Counted from the first letter of the stretch, positions 8,327 through 17,724 are shown. The stretch is DNA of 64,000 bases from Chlamydiia bacterium (GCA_030427725.1 JAUICV010000003.1:94304-158303), one strand, 5' to 3'. A program made the numbers and translations. Notes: generated from the sequence alone by a model not told the origin.

Positions 8327-10994
8327 CTCGTGTATCTAGCTTCGAGATAATATCAAAACAGAAGTATCTTTCTGCATGATCTCCACCTAGTAATGATGTG
8401 CTGAATGCTTTACATCCTATCCCATGAAGGAGCTCAGCTCCTACGAGCGCTGCGAGTTTGTTCCCAAAGTGATGATGGTTGTAATGATACAGATTCCACT
8501 TTCCGGACCATGGGGTGTTATAGAAAGCTAGATAGATTTTTTTATCGGGGTATGTTTTTAGGAACTCTTTTGTCGTTTGAAAAAACAGCTCTGATGTCAT
8601 TTCATGTGTTGGATGGGTGTCGTCATGTCTTGGTAAGAAAATAAAAATTCTTCCATCATGAGTCATAAGATGCTTTTCTAGTGTTTTAAATACATCCGAT
8701 TTGTCTTTGAATGATAAGCTTTTTGTTTCGTAGTAAGAAAGCTTTAACGACTCAATGCTTGTACGAGGATTCAAAAATTTTAAAGCGTTCATGGTTTCAA
8801 ATTCACGTATCATAGTCTTATAGTTCTTGTCGATAATTTCTCCAGAAAGGGAGCCTTGTGAAAAAGATGAGCTGTAGGAAGGGTCGACATCTTCTGCATA
8901 GATTTTTATTCGGTGGCCTGTCGTGGCTACTAGGACAACGGGTGCAATTTTTAATTTCTGACTTTCCTGAATCACTCCACCCATTCCAATTTCAACATCG
9001 TCGGGATGCGGGGAAACGGCTATAATTTTATCTGTAGGAAGAAGTTTAAAGGCTTTAAAGCCTTCAGGAAAGTCAGATGAGTTGTCATCAAACGTTAGAA
9101 TTCTTTTTGAAATCCTTTTGAGACGTACGTGTCCTTGATTACAAGATAAGAGATAGGTCTTAAAATTTTCATTTGGAACCTCAGTATCGTTGATTTTCAG
9201 ACTGTAATAGTCTGCTAAATGAGACACGATTAAATCAAAAGGTGTTCTTCTTATCTGCGAGCTGTGGAATTTTTTTAAGGCAGTTATTTTTTTCTCTAAA
9301 TATGATTTTGAAAGAGGAAATGAGAGATCTTGAGTGGATCTTTTCAGGCCGTAAAATATTCCTAAAAGAGGTTGATGATATTTTTTATTTATGAGTGTTT
9401 TCTTTATTTTTGAGACGAGTGTTTTATGAACCCTAAGCGTCGAGGGTAAAAATACAATATCAGGTTTAATAGAAATGATTTTTTTTGCGAGTTCAGATGC
9501 ATTTTTATAGTCACAGTATTCAAAGAGATTTTTTTTCAGAGTTAATCGTTTCACAAGCTCTAAATCTACAGCGTTTGATTGTTTCACAAAGAGGATTTTC
9601 TTCCTTTTTGGAAGGGAAACGACATTAACTAAGTTATGGATTGATTCCACATTGGGATTCAAAGTAACACAAGCTTTAGTATGATTTGGAACTTCAAAGA
9701 GAGTTTTGGAATTGATATTGTGATAATAGATATTTGGTCTTGTTAATGAGCTGTCTAGCTCATTTTGAATATAGGCTCTTAAGTTTTGTTTAGATTCGGC
9801 CTTATAGCCATAGGCATTTTCATCAATATAGAAGCAGGATTTATAGTTTGGAGCCTCTTCGAGCAGAGTTCCTGGTATGGAAAGGTCTAAAGAAGAAGAG
9901 AAAATTTTGTAAATGCTATTTTGCCGAGTAACCCCCATAGCGATCACTAAGACATCATTCACATTCAAAAGTTCATGTATTCCAAAACTTATTACATGAG
10001 TTGGTACATTGGGCTTGCAGTTAGATAAACAAGATTTTGTTTCTAGGCTAAGCGGGATTAAACGGATTGTTTTTTTTACAGCTTGCTCTACAGAAAGAGA
10101 TCCTTCATTTTCTAGATTTAGATGATTGTAACCTATTTCAGAAGAGTCGCTACCTAAGGTTAAAAAAATTGTCATATCGAATTCTTTGGGCTTAGATAAA
10201 TAATTATGAAAGCTCTGTTTATATTTTTTTGCTGACAATTGAGTGTCAAAGTCTTTGTGATAAGCTATTTCAGGATGAAAAATTTGTTTAGCTGGGAGTC
10301 CAAATTTCCTGAGAAGCATGTCTTCATGAATTTTATTTAAGAAATCGTTAGAGATGGGAAGGACCTTGTGGTTAAAGACGTGTGCGTCTAGTAGCACAAA
10401 GATTTCTTTTTGCTTTTGAAGATTTGTTAGAATATCCCAGTAAAGTTTTTCACATTCGATATAGCTATCAAATGATACTTTATTAAATTCTTCAACAAGC
10501 TGGAATTTAAATAATCTGATAGCTTCATTGATTTCATTTAATGAAAATCTCTTTAGGAGATTACTGGAGAGATCGTCAATTTCTAAAGCTCGCAAGCCAT
10601 AAGAAGATAATTTTGCTAAGGTAAGCTTGTTCGATATTAAATCGTAAAATTCAGATTTAAGTAAGGTCAGTGTGGATTTTGTGAAAACATTGTTTTCTCC
10701 GACAAATTCATAGAGGGAAAAACAAGTTGCTTTAGACATATCGAGTTGACCTTCTCTCCATGCTTTTACAAGCTTTTTATAAAATGGGATCATCTCTTCA
10801 GAAGATGGTAAAACAAAAACAGGTTTTTTCTTTTTCATCTCTGCTCGGCTGACTTTTGATACAAAGACCTTTGCAGCTTCATCTGTGATACTTTCTTTAT
10901 TTTTAAAAACGTGAATATGAGAGTTTTTAGGGGTGGAAAATAAAGGGGTGAGCATCGCTGATGCTATAAGAAGGAATGTTTTAAAGTAACTCAC
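8313..10994 (-). CDS. Secreted NagB-like/PIG-L deacetylase fusion protein
   Basis: The 893-residue protein starts with a signal peptide (MSYFKTFLLIASAMLTPLFS). Residues about 30-420 resemble glucosamine-6-phosphate deaminase: FGLPAKQIFHPE near 228, GSDSSEIGYNH near 279, VPTHVISFGIHELLNVNDVLVIAMG near 330-355, and IPGTLLEEAPN later. The active-site stretch normally reads DGHIAFNE; here the His and Glu are replaced, so deaminase activity is doubtful. Residues about 655-893 are a PIG-L/LmbE zinc-dependent deacetylase domain with SPHPDDVEIG near 658 and RHDDTHPTHE near 788. NagB-PIG-L fusions are known from other bacteria and suggest action on N-acetyl-hexosamines; export from the cytoplasm is unusual. 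Its stop overlaps that of the cyclase by 4 nt. Confidence 0.75.
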   Translation of the reverse strand: MSYFKTFLLIASAMLTPLFSTPKNSHIHVFKNKESITDEAAKVFVSKVSRAEMKKKKPVFVLPSSEEMIPFYKKLVKAWREGQLDMSKATCFSLYEFVGENNVFTKSTLTLLKSEFYDLISNKLTLAKLSSYGLRALEIDDLSSNLLKRFSLNEINEAIRLFKFQLVEEFNKVSFDSYIECEKLYWDILTNLQKQKEIFVLLDAHVFNHKVLPISNDFLNKIHEDMLLRKFGLPAKQIFHPEIAYHKDFDTQLSAKKYKQSFHNYLSKPKEFDMTIFLTLGSDSSEIGYNHLNLENEGSLSVEQAVKKTIRLIPLSLETKSCLSNCKPNVPTHVISFGIHELLNVNDVLVIAMGVTRQNSIYKIFSSSLDLSIPGTLLEEAPNYKSCFYIDENAYGYKAESKQNLRAYIQNELDSSLTRPNIYYHNINSKTLFEVPNHTKACVTLNPNVESIHNLVNVVSLPKRKKILFVKQSNAVDLELVKRLTLKKNLFEYCDYKNASELAKKIISIKPDIVFLPSTLRVHKTLVSKIKKTLINKKYHQPLLGIFYGLKRSTQDLSFPLSKSYLEKKITALKKFHSSQIRRTPFDLIVSHLADYYSLKINDTEVPNENFKTYLLSCNQGHVRLKRISKRILTFDDNSSDFPEGFKAFKLLPTDKIIAVSPHPDDVEIGMGGVIQESQKLKIAPVVLVATTGHRIKIYAEDVDPSYSSSFSQGSLSGEIIDKNYKTMIREFETMNALKFLNPRTSIESLKLSYYETKSLSFKDKSDVFKTLEKHLMTHDGRIFIFLPRHDDTHPTHEMTSELFFQTTKEFLKTYPDKKIYLAFYNTPWSGKWNLYHYNHHHFGNKLAALVGAELLHGIGCKAFSTSLLGGDHAERYFCFDIISKLDTREKKN

Positions 10995-11150
10995 TTAAAC
11001 GCTCTCTGGTGATTGATCAAAATGAGTGTCAATTCTGACATGAGTAAATTTTGAGGTAAAGATTTTTTAAAGACAATGAAGTGAAAAATCTTTATAGAAA
11101 GCGCTTTTTTTAGCTATAACTTTTCCTTTAACATTTGTAGAGGTAAAAAG

Positions 11151-11828
11151 ATGAGTTATTCAATCCTTCCCACACATTTCAACTATGCTGATGAGCTTAG
11201 CTCAAGAAAGCAAGCAGTGATTAGCACTATTGAAATTATGAATAGCTACGATGCTACAGATGAGGTGCAGCTCAGAAATTTAGCTCAAAAAGTACATGAG
11301 CTAGGAGCCCTTATCACAAAAGCAAATGAAGAATTAGAAAGTCTTAAAGGCTATGTGGTTTGTGGAAGATCTTCTCAACGCTGTAGAAGATATTCCTTAA
11401 CGGCTGCTGAAACATTTATTTTCCTTGCTGGGATAACAGCAATAGTCGTTGATTATTTACAGGAAGGAACAGCGTTAACAGCTTTAAAAATCACAGGTGG
11501 GTCGCTGACTGTTTTAGCAAAATTTGTTTCTAATGTAACAACAATTTGCGTCGGAAACTCTGATGAAAACACATCAAAAAGAGAACAAGAGCTTTTAGAA
11601 GTAGTTAAAAACGAGTCTTTTTTAAGACTTGCTAGCCATGCTCTTGAAGAATGCAGGCAAGCTCATTGGGGGCTTGTTAATTTAGATGAGCAACAAGCAG
11701 TTACGGATAAAAAAATAGCGAAGGCAGACGCTGCCTTGCAAAGCCTAGCTAAATCGGAGGTAGACCAAGAGCCACAGGCTTTGAACTTTTCTGACTTCGC
11801 ACAAAAAGTTAGAGCTAAAAGAGCCTAA
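11151..11828 (+). CDS. Inc-like protein with a bilobed hydrophobic segment
   Basis: I do not recognise a family. The 225 residues show a polar, helical N-terminal part, a central hydrophobic region at about 81-132 made of two lobes separated by a short turn (SLTAAETFIFLAGITAIVV, then ALKITGGSLTVLAKFVSNV), and a charged C-terminal part with coiled-coil character. This hairpin-like arrangement is the hallmark of chlamydial inclusion-membrane (Inc) proteins, which are type III secreted and inserted in the host vacuole membrane. The assignment is inference from shape only. GAGG seven bases upstream supports ATG 11151. The stop overlaps the convergent MFS gene by 4 nt, within a small inverted repeat (GCCTA/TAGGC). 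Confidence 0.6.
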   Translation: MSYSILPTHFNYADELSSRKQAVISTIEIMNSYDATDEVQLRNLAQKVHELGALITKANEELESLKGYVVCGRSSQRCRRYSLTAAETFIFLAGITAIVVDYLQEGTALTALKITGGSLTVLAKFVSNVTTICVGNSDENTSKREQELLEVVKNESFLRLASHALEECRQAHWGLVNLDEQQAVTDKKIAKADAALQSLAKSEVDQEPQALNFSDFAQKVRAKRA

Positions 11829-13096
11829 TCAATAGGCAAGGACACATCTTGTGAGCTTGTTTTCTTTTTCTCTCTTAAAAATAGCGTTAAAATAACTGCT
11901 AAAAAGAGCATGGCAGGTAAAATCGACAGCGCAATTTTATAATCATAGCCTGAGTATTGATAGGGGATATTTTTAACAGTATTTTTTGTTCCCATATCCA
12001 AGAAAAATCCAACAAGAGGTTGGATCGCAGAGCTTCCTACTGCGACAACAAGGTTTGTAAAAGCAATAGATAATCCTTTGAATTTTTCATCGACAAGCTC
12101 TGTCGCAAACGTAAAGTTCAAAAGCTGAGCAGAGGAGAAAAACCCGACTAGAAAGATAAGAGTGTACACAAGCCCAATTGGCATAGCGGTTAAATAGAGC
12201 ACAGGAAGTAGTGCTAAAAATGTAAGTAAGATCCCTAGACCTAGGAAAGGTTTTCTTCTTCCAAATTTATCTGAAATGACCCCTACTAAAGGTCCTCCTA
12301 TCATCCATCCGATAAAAAGCATAGACATAGCAAAGCTTGCTGTGTGTTTGCTCACATGATACGCAGACTGTAAAAAAGGGACTCCCCAAAGGCCTCCCAA
12401 AGCTGTTGTAGTCATATAAAAGAGCAAGGCAATGATAGCATTGATCCAGCTACGTGAGTTTTTGGTAACAACTTTGAACCCTTCAAAAAATTTTGAAGTT
12501 TGGTTTTCTTGAGACTCTTTTGTGACTTTTTGACTTTTTCGAACTAGAAGAAAAATCAAGATAGCTAGAGCAAATCCCATGATTCCAAGGATATGAAGAG
12601 CTTGTCTCCAGTGAAAGACTTTGACCATCAAACTAAGAGGACCTTGCCCGAAAACAGCACCTAACATTCCTATTGAGTTGGCAAGACCTACTAAAAAAGC
12701 TCTTTTTGCAGGTTTAAACCAATGTGAACACACAAAGACCATTGCAACAAAAGCAAAGGATGAACCAAGACCAATCAAAAACCTTCCAAGATATGCCAAA
12801 GAGATTTCTTGAGAAATGCCAAAGAAAATAGTGCCAGCTCCGCAGATAAGGGACGCTAGAGTTAGAAGTTTTCTTGCTCCGAAACGATCCATTAACATTC
12901 CAACTGGAAGCTGCATAGGAGCATATGCATAAAAATAAAAAGCACTTAAGATTCCAATTTCAGCTGCATTTGCGTGAAAATTTTCCATCAGCTCTGGAAC
13001 CATAACGGAAGGAGAGACCCTTAATAGATATTCATAAAAATAAAAAAATGCTGCAAGAGCCCAAATGACCCACTTAAGGGTTCTAACATCTCTCAT
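11825..13096 (-). CDS. MFS transporter
   Basis: 423 residues with twelve predicted helices. The N-terminus (FFYFYEYLLRVSPSVMVPEL) and the motif-A loop MLMDRFGARKLL are typical of a family abundant in Legionella, Coxiella and environmental chlamydiae. It is a clear paralogue of the carrier at 49474-50766: both share the RVSPS start, MDRFGAR, the CSHWF segment, GNSIGMLGA or ANSIGMLGA, and GLWGVPFL in helix 7. Substrate unknown. No strong ribosome-binding site precedes ATG 13096. The gene is separated from the upstream secreted-protein gene by a large hairpin and is probably its own transcription unit. Confidence 0.85.
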   Translation of the reverse strand: MRDVRTLKWVIWALAAFFYFYEYLLRVSPSVMVPELMENFHANAAEIGILSAFYFYAYAPMQLPVGMLMDRFGARKLLTLASLICGAGTIFFGISQEISLAYLGRFLIGLGSSFAFVAMVFVCSHWFKPAKRAFLVGLANSIGMLGAVFGQGPLSLMVKVFHWRQALHILGIMGFALAILIFLLVRKSQKVTKESQENQTSKFFEGFKVVTKNSRSWINAIIALLFYMTTTALGGLWGVPFLQSAYHVSKHTASFAMSMLFIGWMIGGPLVGVISDKFGRRKPFLGLGILLTFLALLPVLYLTAMPIGLVYTLIFLVGFFSSAQLLNFTFATELVDEKFKGLSIAFTNLVVAVGSSAIQPLVGFFLDMGTKNTVKNIPYQYSGYDYKIALSILPAMLFLAVILTLFLREKKKTSSQDVSLPID

Positions 13097-13188
13097 AATA
13101 AGACCGGATTTTCACTGTTTTTAATACGTAATATTAGAAAAGAAATTGATTTCTTTCTAGGGGCAATTTTTTAATGAGTAGGTAAGTA

Positions 13189-13226
13189 GAGTATAAGCAA
13201 AGTCATGTAGACTTATGCTTATACTC
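13189..13226 (-). terminator. Long hairpin after the secreted-protein gene
   Basis: Arms GAGTATAAGC..AAGTC (13189-13204) and GACTT..GCTTATACTC (13210-13226) pair over about 15-16 bp with a one-base bulge and the loop ATGTA. It lies 19 bp beyond the stop at 13245 and before the MFS gene. It lacks a U-tract on either strand, so it may act as an mRNA-stabilising or factor-dependent termination structure rather than a classic terminator. Confidence 0.45.
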
Positions 13227-13244
13227 GTTTGAAGCGGTCTCAGG

Positions 13245-14732
13245 CTACTCAAGATCAACTGTTTGAGCTGTTACAACTTGATATACATCATCACCATCTG
13301 CATAGAAAGTATCTCCAGAAACGGTTATTCCATATTCAGCTGCTGCATCGCCAGAAGCTGTTCGTAGTCTTTCTGTAGCTTTTTTAAGAGCATCTTTAAC
13401 TTTTTGATCAATACTATCTAATTTATTTTGGACCTCTTTGAGTCTATTTTCTAATTTGTTTTGAATAAATCCATCAAGATCTCCTAGAGCACCAACCATT
13501 TTGTTAGTTCCCTGTGCTGGTATAATTTCTCCGCAAGTGAAGCACTGATTGTATCCAGAACTTGTTTTGTAAGATGTTTTGATTTCTTTTCCAGATTGAG
13601 AAGTTTGTTTTTGAGTCGCTTTGTTTAAGGATACTAGAGTTAAACTTTGAGTTGCTAAAGAAAGGTTGACTGAAGCTGTAACTAGGCCATCTAAATCAAC
13701 TCCCATATATTTAACTACACCATCATTAGTGGTTGCTAAAAGAACTACTTGTCCTTCACCCATCTCAGTAAGCTCTTTTATCGATGAAATGGTAAAATCC
13801 GGTGTTGATATTGAGGTCTGAGTGCCATATATATCTACTAATCCACCTAAGCTCCCGTTTGTATCTAAAGTAATGGCTGTGGCTTCTCCTGTTAAAGCTG
13901 CTGAAACTAAAACTTTTGAGACATTTTCTGGGTCTAAAGTCTTTGATGCAATACGAGTTAAAGAGCTGTTTCCTTTTTGAATTAAAGCTTTTGAAGTAGA
14001 CTTGTTTATTGAAGCTACAAAGAAATTTCCTTTTCCGTCAACATCAAGACTTTCTAAAGAATGGTTTGATCCTAAAAGTGTTGGACTTGACAACGTTGTT
14101 TTGTTTTTGTTGAGTTTGATGGCATAAACTTTATTGTCAGTTGTTTGGTAGGCGATCACTGCAACTCCATTAGACAGGGTTTTCGTTAGAACGCGAGCTG
14201 CATTTTTTACCTTCGTGTGAAGTTTTATTTTTGTTTCTCTAAGCCCAGTGCCTTTTTCTGCTATTGCGTCATATTTTTTAGCTACAAGGTGTTTATCTTT
14301 AGTGATAGCAGCAAGTATCCAAGCTCCTTCATCAGTTTCGGTTAGATCGCAATCATTATCAGCTTGAAACTGGACGAAGTCTTCTAGAAGAATATCAGCA
14401 TAGGGCATAATATTACCAGCTAGTATGACTAAGCGTTTAACTATAAGTTGTGCTTTGTTGCCCGTGCCTTTTTTTTTAAAAACAACTAGGCCTTGATCTC
14501 TAGCGTTTAGTTTACATTTAGGGATCGTTACAAAATCTATGGGATATCCGTCTGAATCAAGCTTTCCGAGAAGCTGGGTTGCAATGGGAATTTCTATTGA
14601 GGGGAGGCTTTGGTTTAGAAAGTTTTCCAGTGCAGGGTTTGGGGTTACGAGGAATCCTACAGGTGGAGGAGCAGTAAAACAATTTCCAACGAGAACAAGA
14701 GATAAAAGTAATAGGGAGAAAAATTTTTTCAT
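13245..14732 (-). CDS. Secreted protein of unknown function, beta-propeller-like
   Basis: No family recognised. The 495 residues begin with a signal peptide (MKKFFSLLLLSLVLVGNCFTA). The middle (about 60-370) consists of repeated beta-strand blocks of 40-50 residues with alternating hydrophobic patterns and frequent GN/DG turns, suggestive of a beta-propeller. A CFTCGE pair of cysteines near 383 is followed by a short coiled coil (about 410-455, LENRLKEVQNKLDSIDQKVKDALKK pattern) and an acidic tail. It resembles the gene directly upstream (14876-16426) in order of features, so the two probably arose by duplication. AAAGG 8 nt before ATG 14732 supports the start. A surface or host-interaction role is only a guess. 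Confidence 0.7.
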   Translation of the reverse strand: MKKFFSLLLLSLVLVGNCFTAPPPVGFLVTPNPALENFLNQSLPSIEIPIATQLLGKLDSDGYPIDFVTIPKCKLNARDQGLVVFKKKGTGNKAQLIVKRLVILAGNIMPYADILLEDFVQFQADNDCDLTETDEGAWILAAITKDKHLVAKKYDAIAEKGTGLRETKIKLHTKVKNAARVLTKTLSNGVAVIAYQTTDNKVYAIKLNKNKTTLSSPTLLGSNHSLESLDVDGKGNFFVASINKSTSKALIQKGNSSLTRIASKTLDPENVSKVLVSAALTGEATAITLDTNGSLGGLVDIYGTQTSISTPDFTISSIKELTEMGEGQVVLLATTNDGVVKYMGVDLDGLVTASVNLSLATQSLTLVSLNKATQKQTSQSGKEIKTSYKTSSGYNQCFTCGEIIPAQGTNKMVGALGDLDGFIQNKLENRLKEVQNKLDSIDQKVKDALKKATERLRTASGDAAAEYGITVSGDTFYADGDDVYQVVTAQTVDLE

Positions 14733-14860
14733 GACAAAAACCTTTAGTTTGTTAACAAAAAAATTGTAGATTAAATTTTTTTCTTAAAAGTGTAAACCTT
14801 TTTAAAAGAAAATATTTATAGTTAAATGTTGAAAATAAAAATGAGTGGATAAGGTAGTTG

Positions 14861-14879
14861 CTGACTGAAAGACAGTCAG
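14861..14879 (-). other. Hairpin overlapping the stop of the upstream secreted-protein gene
   Basis: CTGACTG (14861-14867), a 5-nt loop and CAGTCAG (14873-14879) form a perfect 7-bp stem that includes the TGA stop (14876-14878, minus strand). No U-tract follows. Together with the hairpin at 13189 it places a stem directly after each of the two related secreted-protein genes. Confidence 0.35.
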
Positions 14880-16426
14880 AGAGGATCCTCTTCATCATCA
14901 GATAAAACTTCAAACTTTTGCACGGCAACAAGCTCATTTGGGTTAGAGCTAAGCATTGACATTTCAGTAGAAAAAGTAACGTTAGTACCACGATTAGCTG
15001 AGCTAGAAGAGAGTCTAGCTTTTCTTATTTGTCGTTTTACCGTGGGTTTAGAGAACACATTTCCAAGTGTAAGAGGAGGTCTTGACGTTGATGTTTTTGC
15101 TGTCACAACTCGGCGCCCTTTTATCTTGAGGAGAGTTCTATTTTTTGGGGATAGGTAGGAACTTTTAGGATCCACAAAGATTGAAAACAGCCCAACTCCT
15201 GATGATATTTTTCTGTGATGTACAATGGTTTTATGTGAAGAGGTTGCGATTGAATTAGATACTGTATCATGGGAAATAATGTCTATAGAGGCTTTTTCTT
15301 TAGATAAAGTTGTGACTTTTCGTAAATTCGAAGACTTTTTTGCTGAGAGAAGTATGATTTCTCCAGTGGATTGAGTTACGCTGATAGCTAATGTTCCGAT
15401 TTGATTTATTGCTGAAGAGAGAACAGTGGAAACAGCGGTAGGAAAAGTTCCGGTTGTTGGGTTGTCTGAGGTCAGATCAAACACTGTGTTTAATTTGTTT
15501 CCAGAGGTTAGGTAGACAGCAGTGACTTCATTTGACAGCGTTGTTAAAATTTCTAGATCTGTAATGGTATCGTCAGAGATTTTTACAGCAGACTTTAATG
15601 AGTTTTTTTTCCACTTTGCATAGTAGGGTTTTTTATCTTTGTTTCCTTTTAGAGCTAAGAGTGCCGTTTTGCTTCCTGTAATGGATAACCCTTGTAAATC
15701 AAAGGCTTGTGAGGGGGTTGGAAGTTTTCTAACATTTGAAAATGTTTTAGTTTTTGTATCTAAGACAGCTGTATAGATGTTGCTTCGCCACTGAGATACA
15801 ACAAGAACTTTTTCTCCTTCTAAAAAGCAACATTGGACTTTTGTGGCTTTTCTTAACGTCTCTGGAAAATTAGAAACTGCTTTAAAAGAGACCCCATGAT
15901 TTTTTAGGTGACTTTTATTGATAATGCGCACACCCATATTATTGGAAGCATCAGAAAAGGCTGCGACAATTCGTTTATTCACAAGCTTTGCGGTATCAAA
16001 ATTTAGACGTTTAGTAGAAGGTTCATCGTTGAAAAACTTTAGCGTAGCTTTTAGATCTGTCCAAGAACTAGATTTATCAAAATGCAAAGAATTATCCGAA
16101 GAGCGGGACGCTCGGCTATCGAAAACGACTAGCTTGCCCCTGTTTGGCTTGTCTTGGATCAGTTCTAGAACCACAGCTCTATTGTTGTCTAAAAGCGTAC
16201 AATCCAAGATGTGGGGAAGTCCAACTAAAGTATTGTTTTTAGAGCATTTTAAGGTTCTTATAGAAAGGATATCTTCTTGTAGATGTTGCTTAGTCGGATC
16301 AGTAATCACTCCGTCATGATTTATATTTGATCCCGAGTGTATTTTTATACTGCCAACTGGCGCTGCATCTATTTGACTTACGATGAAAGGGGAACTTAAA
16401 ATCAAGCAAGCTGTCATTAACTTCAC
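14876..16426 (-). CDS. Secreted protein of unknown function, beta-propeller-like
   Basis: No family recognised. 516 residues with a signal peptide ending near QIDAAP. Residues about 45-400 are rich in strand-forming blocks with T/S/K and repeated turns, of the same style as the neighbour at 13245-14732 (for example ITGSKTALLALKGNK against LTGEATAITLDTNG), which suggests tandem paralogues. The C-terminal 110 residues are Ser/Arg/Lys-rich and end in an acidic tail (DDEEDPL). The start is probably GTG 16426, with AGG 7 nt upstream; an internal ATG at 16417 is less well placed. The 143-bp gap to the next gene contains a hairpin, so the two may be transcribed together with reduced readthrough. Confidence 0.65.
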   Translation of the reverse strand: MKLMTACLILSSPFIVSQIDAAPVGSIKIHSGSNINHDGVITDPTKQHLQEDILSIRTLKCSKNNTLVGLPHILDCTLLDNNRAVVLELIQDKPNRGKLVVFDSRASRSSDNSLHFDKSSSWTDLKATLKFFNDEPSTKRLNFDTAKLVNKRIVAAFSDASNNMGVRIINKSHLKNHGVSFKAVSNFPETLRKATKVQCCFLEGEKVLVVSQWRSNIYTAVLDTKTKTFSNVRKLPTPSQAFDLQGLSITGSKTALLALKGNKDKKPYYAKWKKNSLKSAVKISDDTITDLEILTTLSNEVTAVYLTSGNKLNTVFDLTSDNPTTGTFPTAVSTVLSSAINQIGTLAISVTQSTGEIILLSAKKSSNLRKVTTLSKEKASIDIISHDTVSNSIATSSHKTIVHHRKISSGVGLFSIFVDPKSSYLSPKNRTLLKIKGRRVVTAKTSTSRPPLTLGNVFSKPTVKRQIRKARLSSSSANRGTNVTFSTEMSMLSSNPNELVAVQKFEVLSDDEEDPL

Positions 16427-16533
16427 TAGGCTACCTATAAGTTGATAGATGACTAAATTTTTTTATAGAAAATGATTTTGTATTTGTAAACTGAATAAAA
16501 AAACATTTTTCAAAAACTACTTATTGGAATGTC

Positions 16534-16561
16534 TTGATGTAATAATGAAAAATTCTATAAA
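16534..16561 (+). promoter_or_regulatory. Candidate sigma-70 promoter of the RND operon
   Basis: TTGATG (16534-16539) and TATAAA (16556-16561) are separated by 16 bp and lie about 30 bp before the GTG start of the adaptor gene. This is a consensus match only. Confidence 0.4.
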
Positions 16562-16593
16562 AGAAAGTAGATAGATTAGATGAGGGTTTCCTT

Positions 16594-17721
16594 GTGTTTA
16601 GACATCAAAAGCTCATTTTATTAGTGCTTTGTTTTTTCTGTGTTTTTTCATCTTGTTCCAAGAAGAAAAAAGAAATTAAAAGACCTCCTGTAAAAGTTGA
16701 AGCTGCAAAAACTGCAAAAGCTACAATCCCTATTTTTTTAGAAGGTATTGGTCATGTGCGGGCCTATAACCAAGCTAAGATAAAATCTAGAGTGGAAGGC
16801 GTTTTGTTTGATGTTCATTATGAGCAAGGGCAGGTGGTTGAACAAGACATGTCGCTTATGACCATCGATCCAAGGCCTTATGAAGCTCAACTAAAACAAG
16901 CGGAAGGTGATTTTATTCGTTATAGCGCTGATTTAAAGTTCGCTCAAGATAAGGCGCTTAGATACTCTAAACTTGTTGAAGAGAGTTATGTGTCTCAGCT
17001 GCATTTCGATGAATATGTTTCTAATGTCAATGCTTTGCAAGGACAGGTCAAAAAAACACAAGGGGAGATCGATAACGCAAAGTTAAATCTAGAGTATTGC
17101 AAAGTTATAGCCCCATTCACTGGGAGAATTGGTAAAAGACTGATCGATAAAGGAAATCTTGTCACAAATGATGGGTCAACACTGATTATCTTAAATCAAA
17201 TTCAACCGATTTTTGTTGATTTTTCCCTCCCAGAAAAGGACCTGCTGAAAATTCAGAAAAAAGAGGCTCTTTCAGATTTGAAAGTTAAAATCAAAGTTGA
17301 AGATGTCGAAAACTTCGATGAAGACGGGGAGCTTATCGTGATTGATAACGATATCAATGCGCAAACAGGCATGATTCCATTAAGAGCTCAGTTCCAGAAT
17401 AAAAAAAGATTACTTTGGCATGGACAGTTTGTGAAAGCCAAATTGATTTTAGAAATGAAAAAAGATGCCATCTTAATTCCAGAAGATGCTTTGTGTTTGG
17501 GGCAAAAGGGGAATTATGTCTATGTCATTGATCACGGTTCAACCGCTAGAAAAGTTGATGTGACAATTGGTGAGTGCCTAAGTGGTCTTGTAGAAATTAA
17601 ATCAGGATTGAAGGGGACTGAGCTAGTTGTTACCAATGGGCAAATTAGTTTAAAGACAGGATCTGAAGTGAGTATTAAAAGTACAGATGACGAGATCTTA
17701 AAAAAACTAAAGTTATTTTAA
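16594..17721 (+). CDS. RND efflux periplasmic adaptor lipoprotein (HlyD/AcrA family)
   Basis: 375 residues. The N-terminus has a lipoprotein signal with lipobox FSSC (Cys near 21), so the mature protein is lipid-anchored in the periplasm. The lipoyl/barrel-sandwich segments are seen as KIKSRVEGVLFDVHYEQGQ (about 66-84) and YCKVIAPFTGRIGKRLIDKGNLV (about 168-190), separated by a helical hairpin. Beta-barrel and membrane-proximal domains follow. It couples the inner-membrane pump encoded 3 bp downstream to an outer-membrane channel; no TolC homologue is in this window. GTG 16594 is the start, with GAGGG seven bases upstream; the in-window ATG at 16580 is out of frame. Confidence 0.9.
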   Translation: MFRHQKLILLVLCFFCVFSSCSKKKKEIKRPPVKVEAAKTAKATIPIFLEGIGHVRAYNQAKIKSRVEGVLFDVHYEQGQVVEQDMSLMTIDPRPYEAQLKQAEGDFIRYSADLKFAQDKALRYSKLVEESYVSQLHFDEYVSNVNALQGQVKKTQGEIDNAKLNLEYCKVIAPFTGRIGKRLIDKGNLVTNDGSTLIILNQIQPIFVDFSLPEKDLLKIQKKEALSDLKVKIKVEDVENFDEDGELIVIDNDINAQTGMIPLRAQFQNKKRLLWHGQFVKAKLILEMKKDAILIPEDALCLGQKGNYVYVIDHGSTARKVDVTIGECLSGLVEIKSGLKGTELVVTNGQISLKTGSEVSIKSTDDEILKKLKLF

Positions 17722-17724
17722 ATT

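Noticed and set aside
11027..11040. TGTCA-ATTC-TGACA inverted repeat between divergent genes
   Set aside because: Five-bp arms are expected by chance at this scale; no second copy seen in the window.
15918..16319. 133-codon plus-strand frame
   Set aside because: Lies wholly within the secreted-protein gene on the other strand and has no start signal or recognisable protein.
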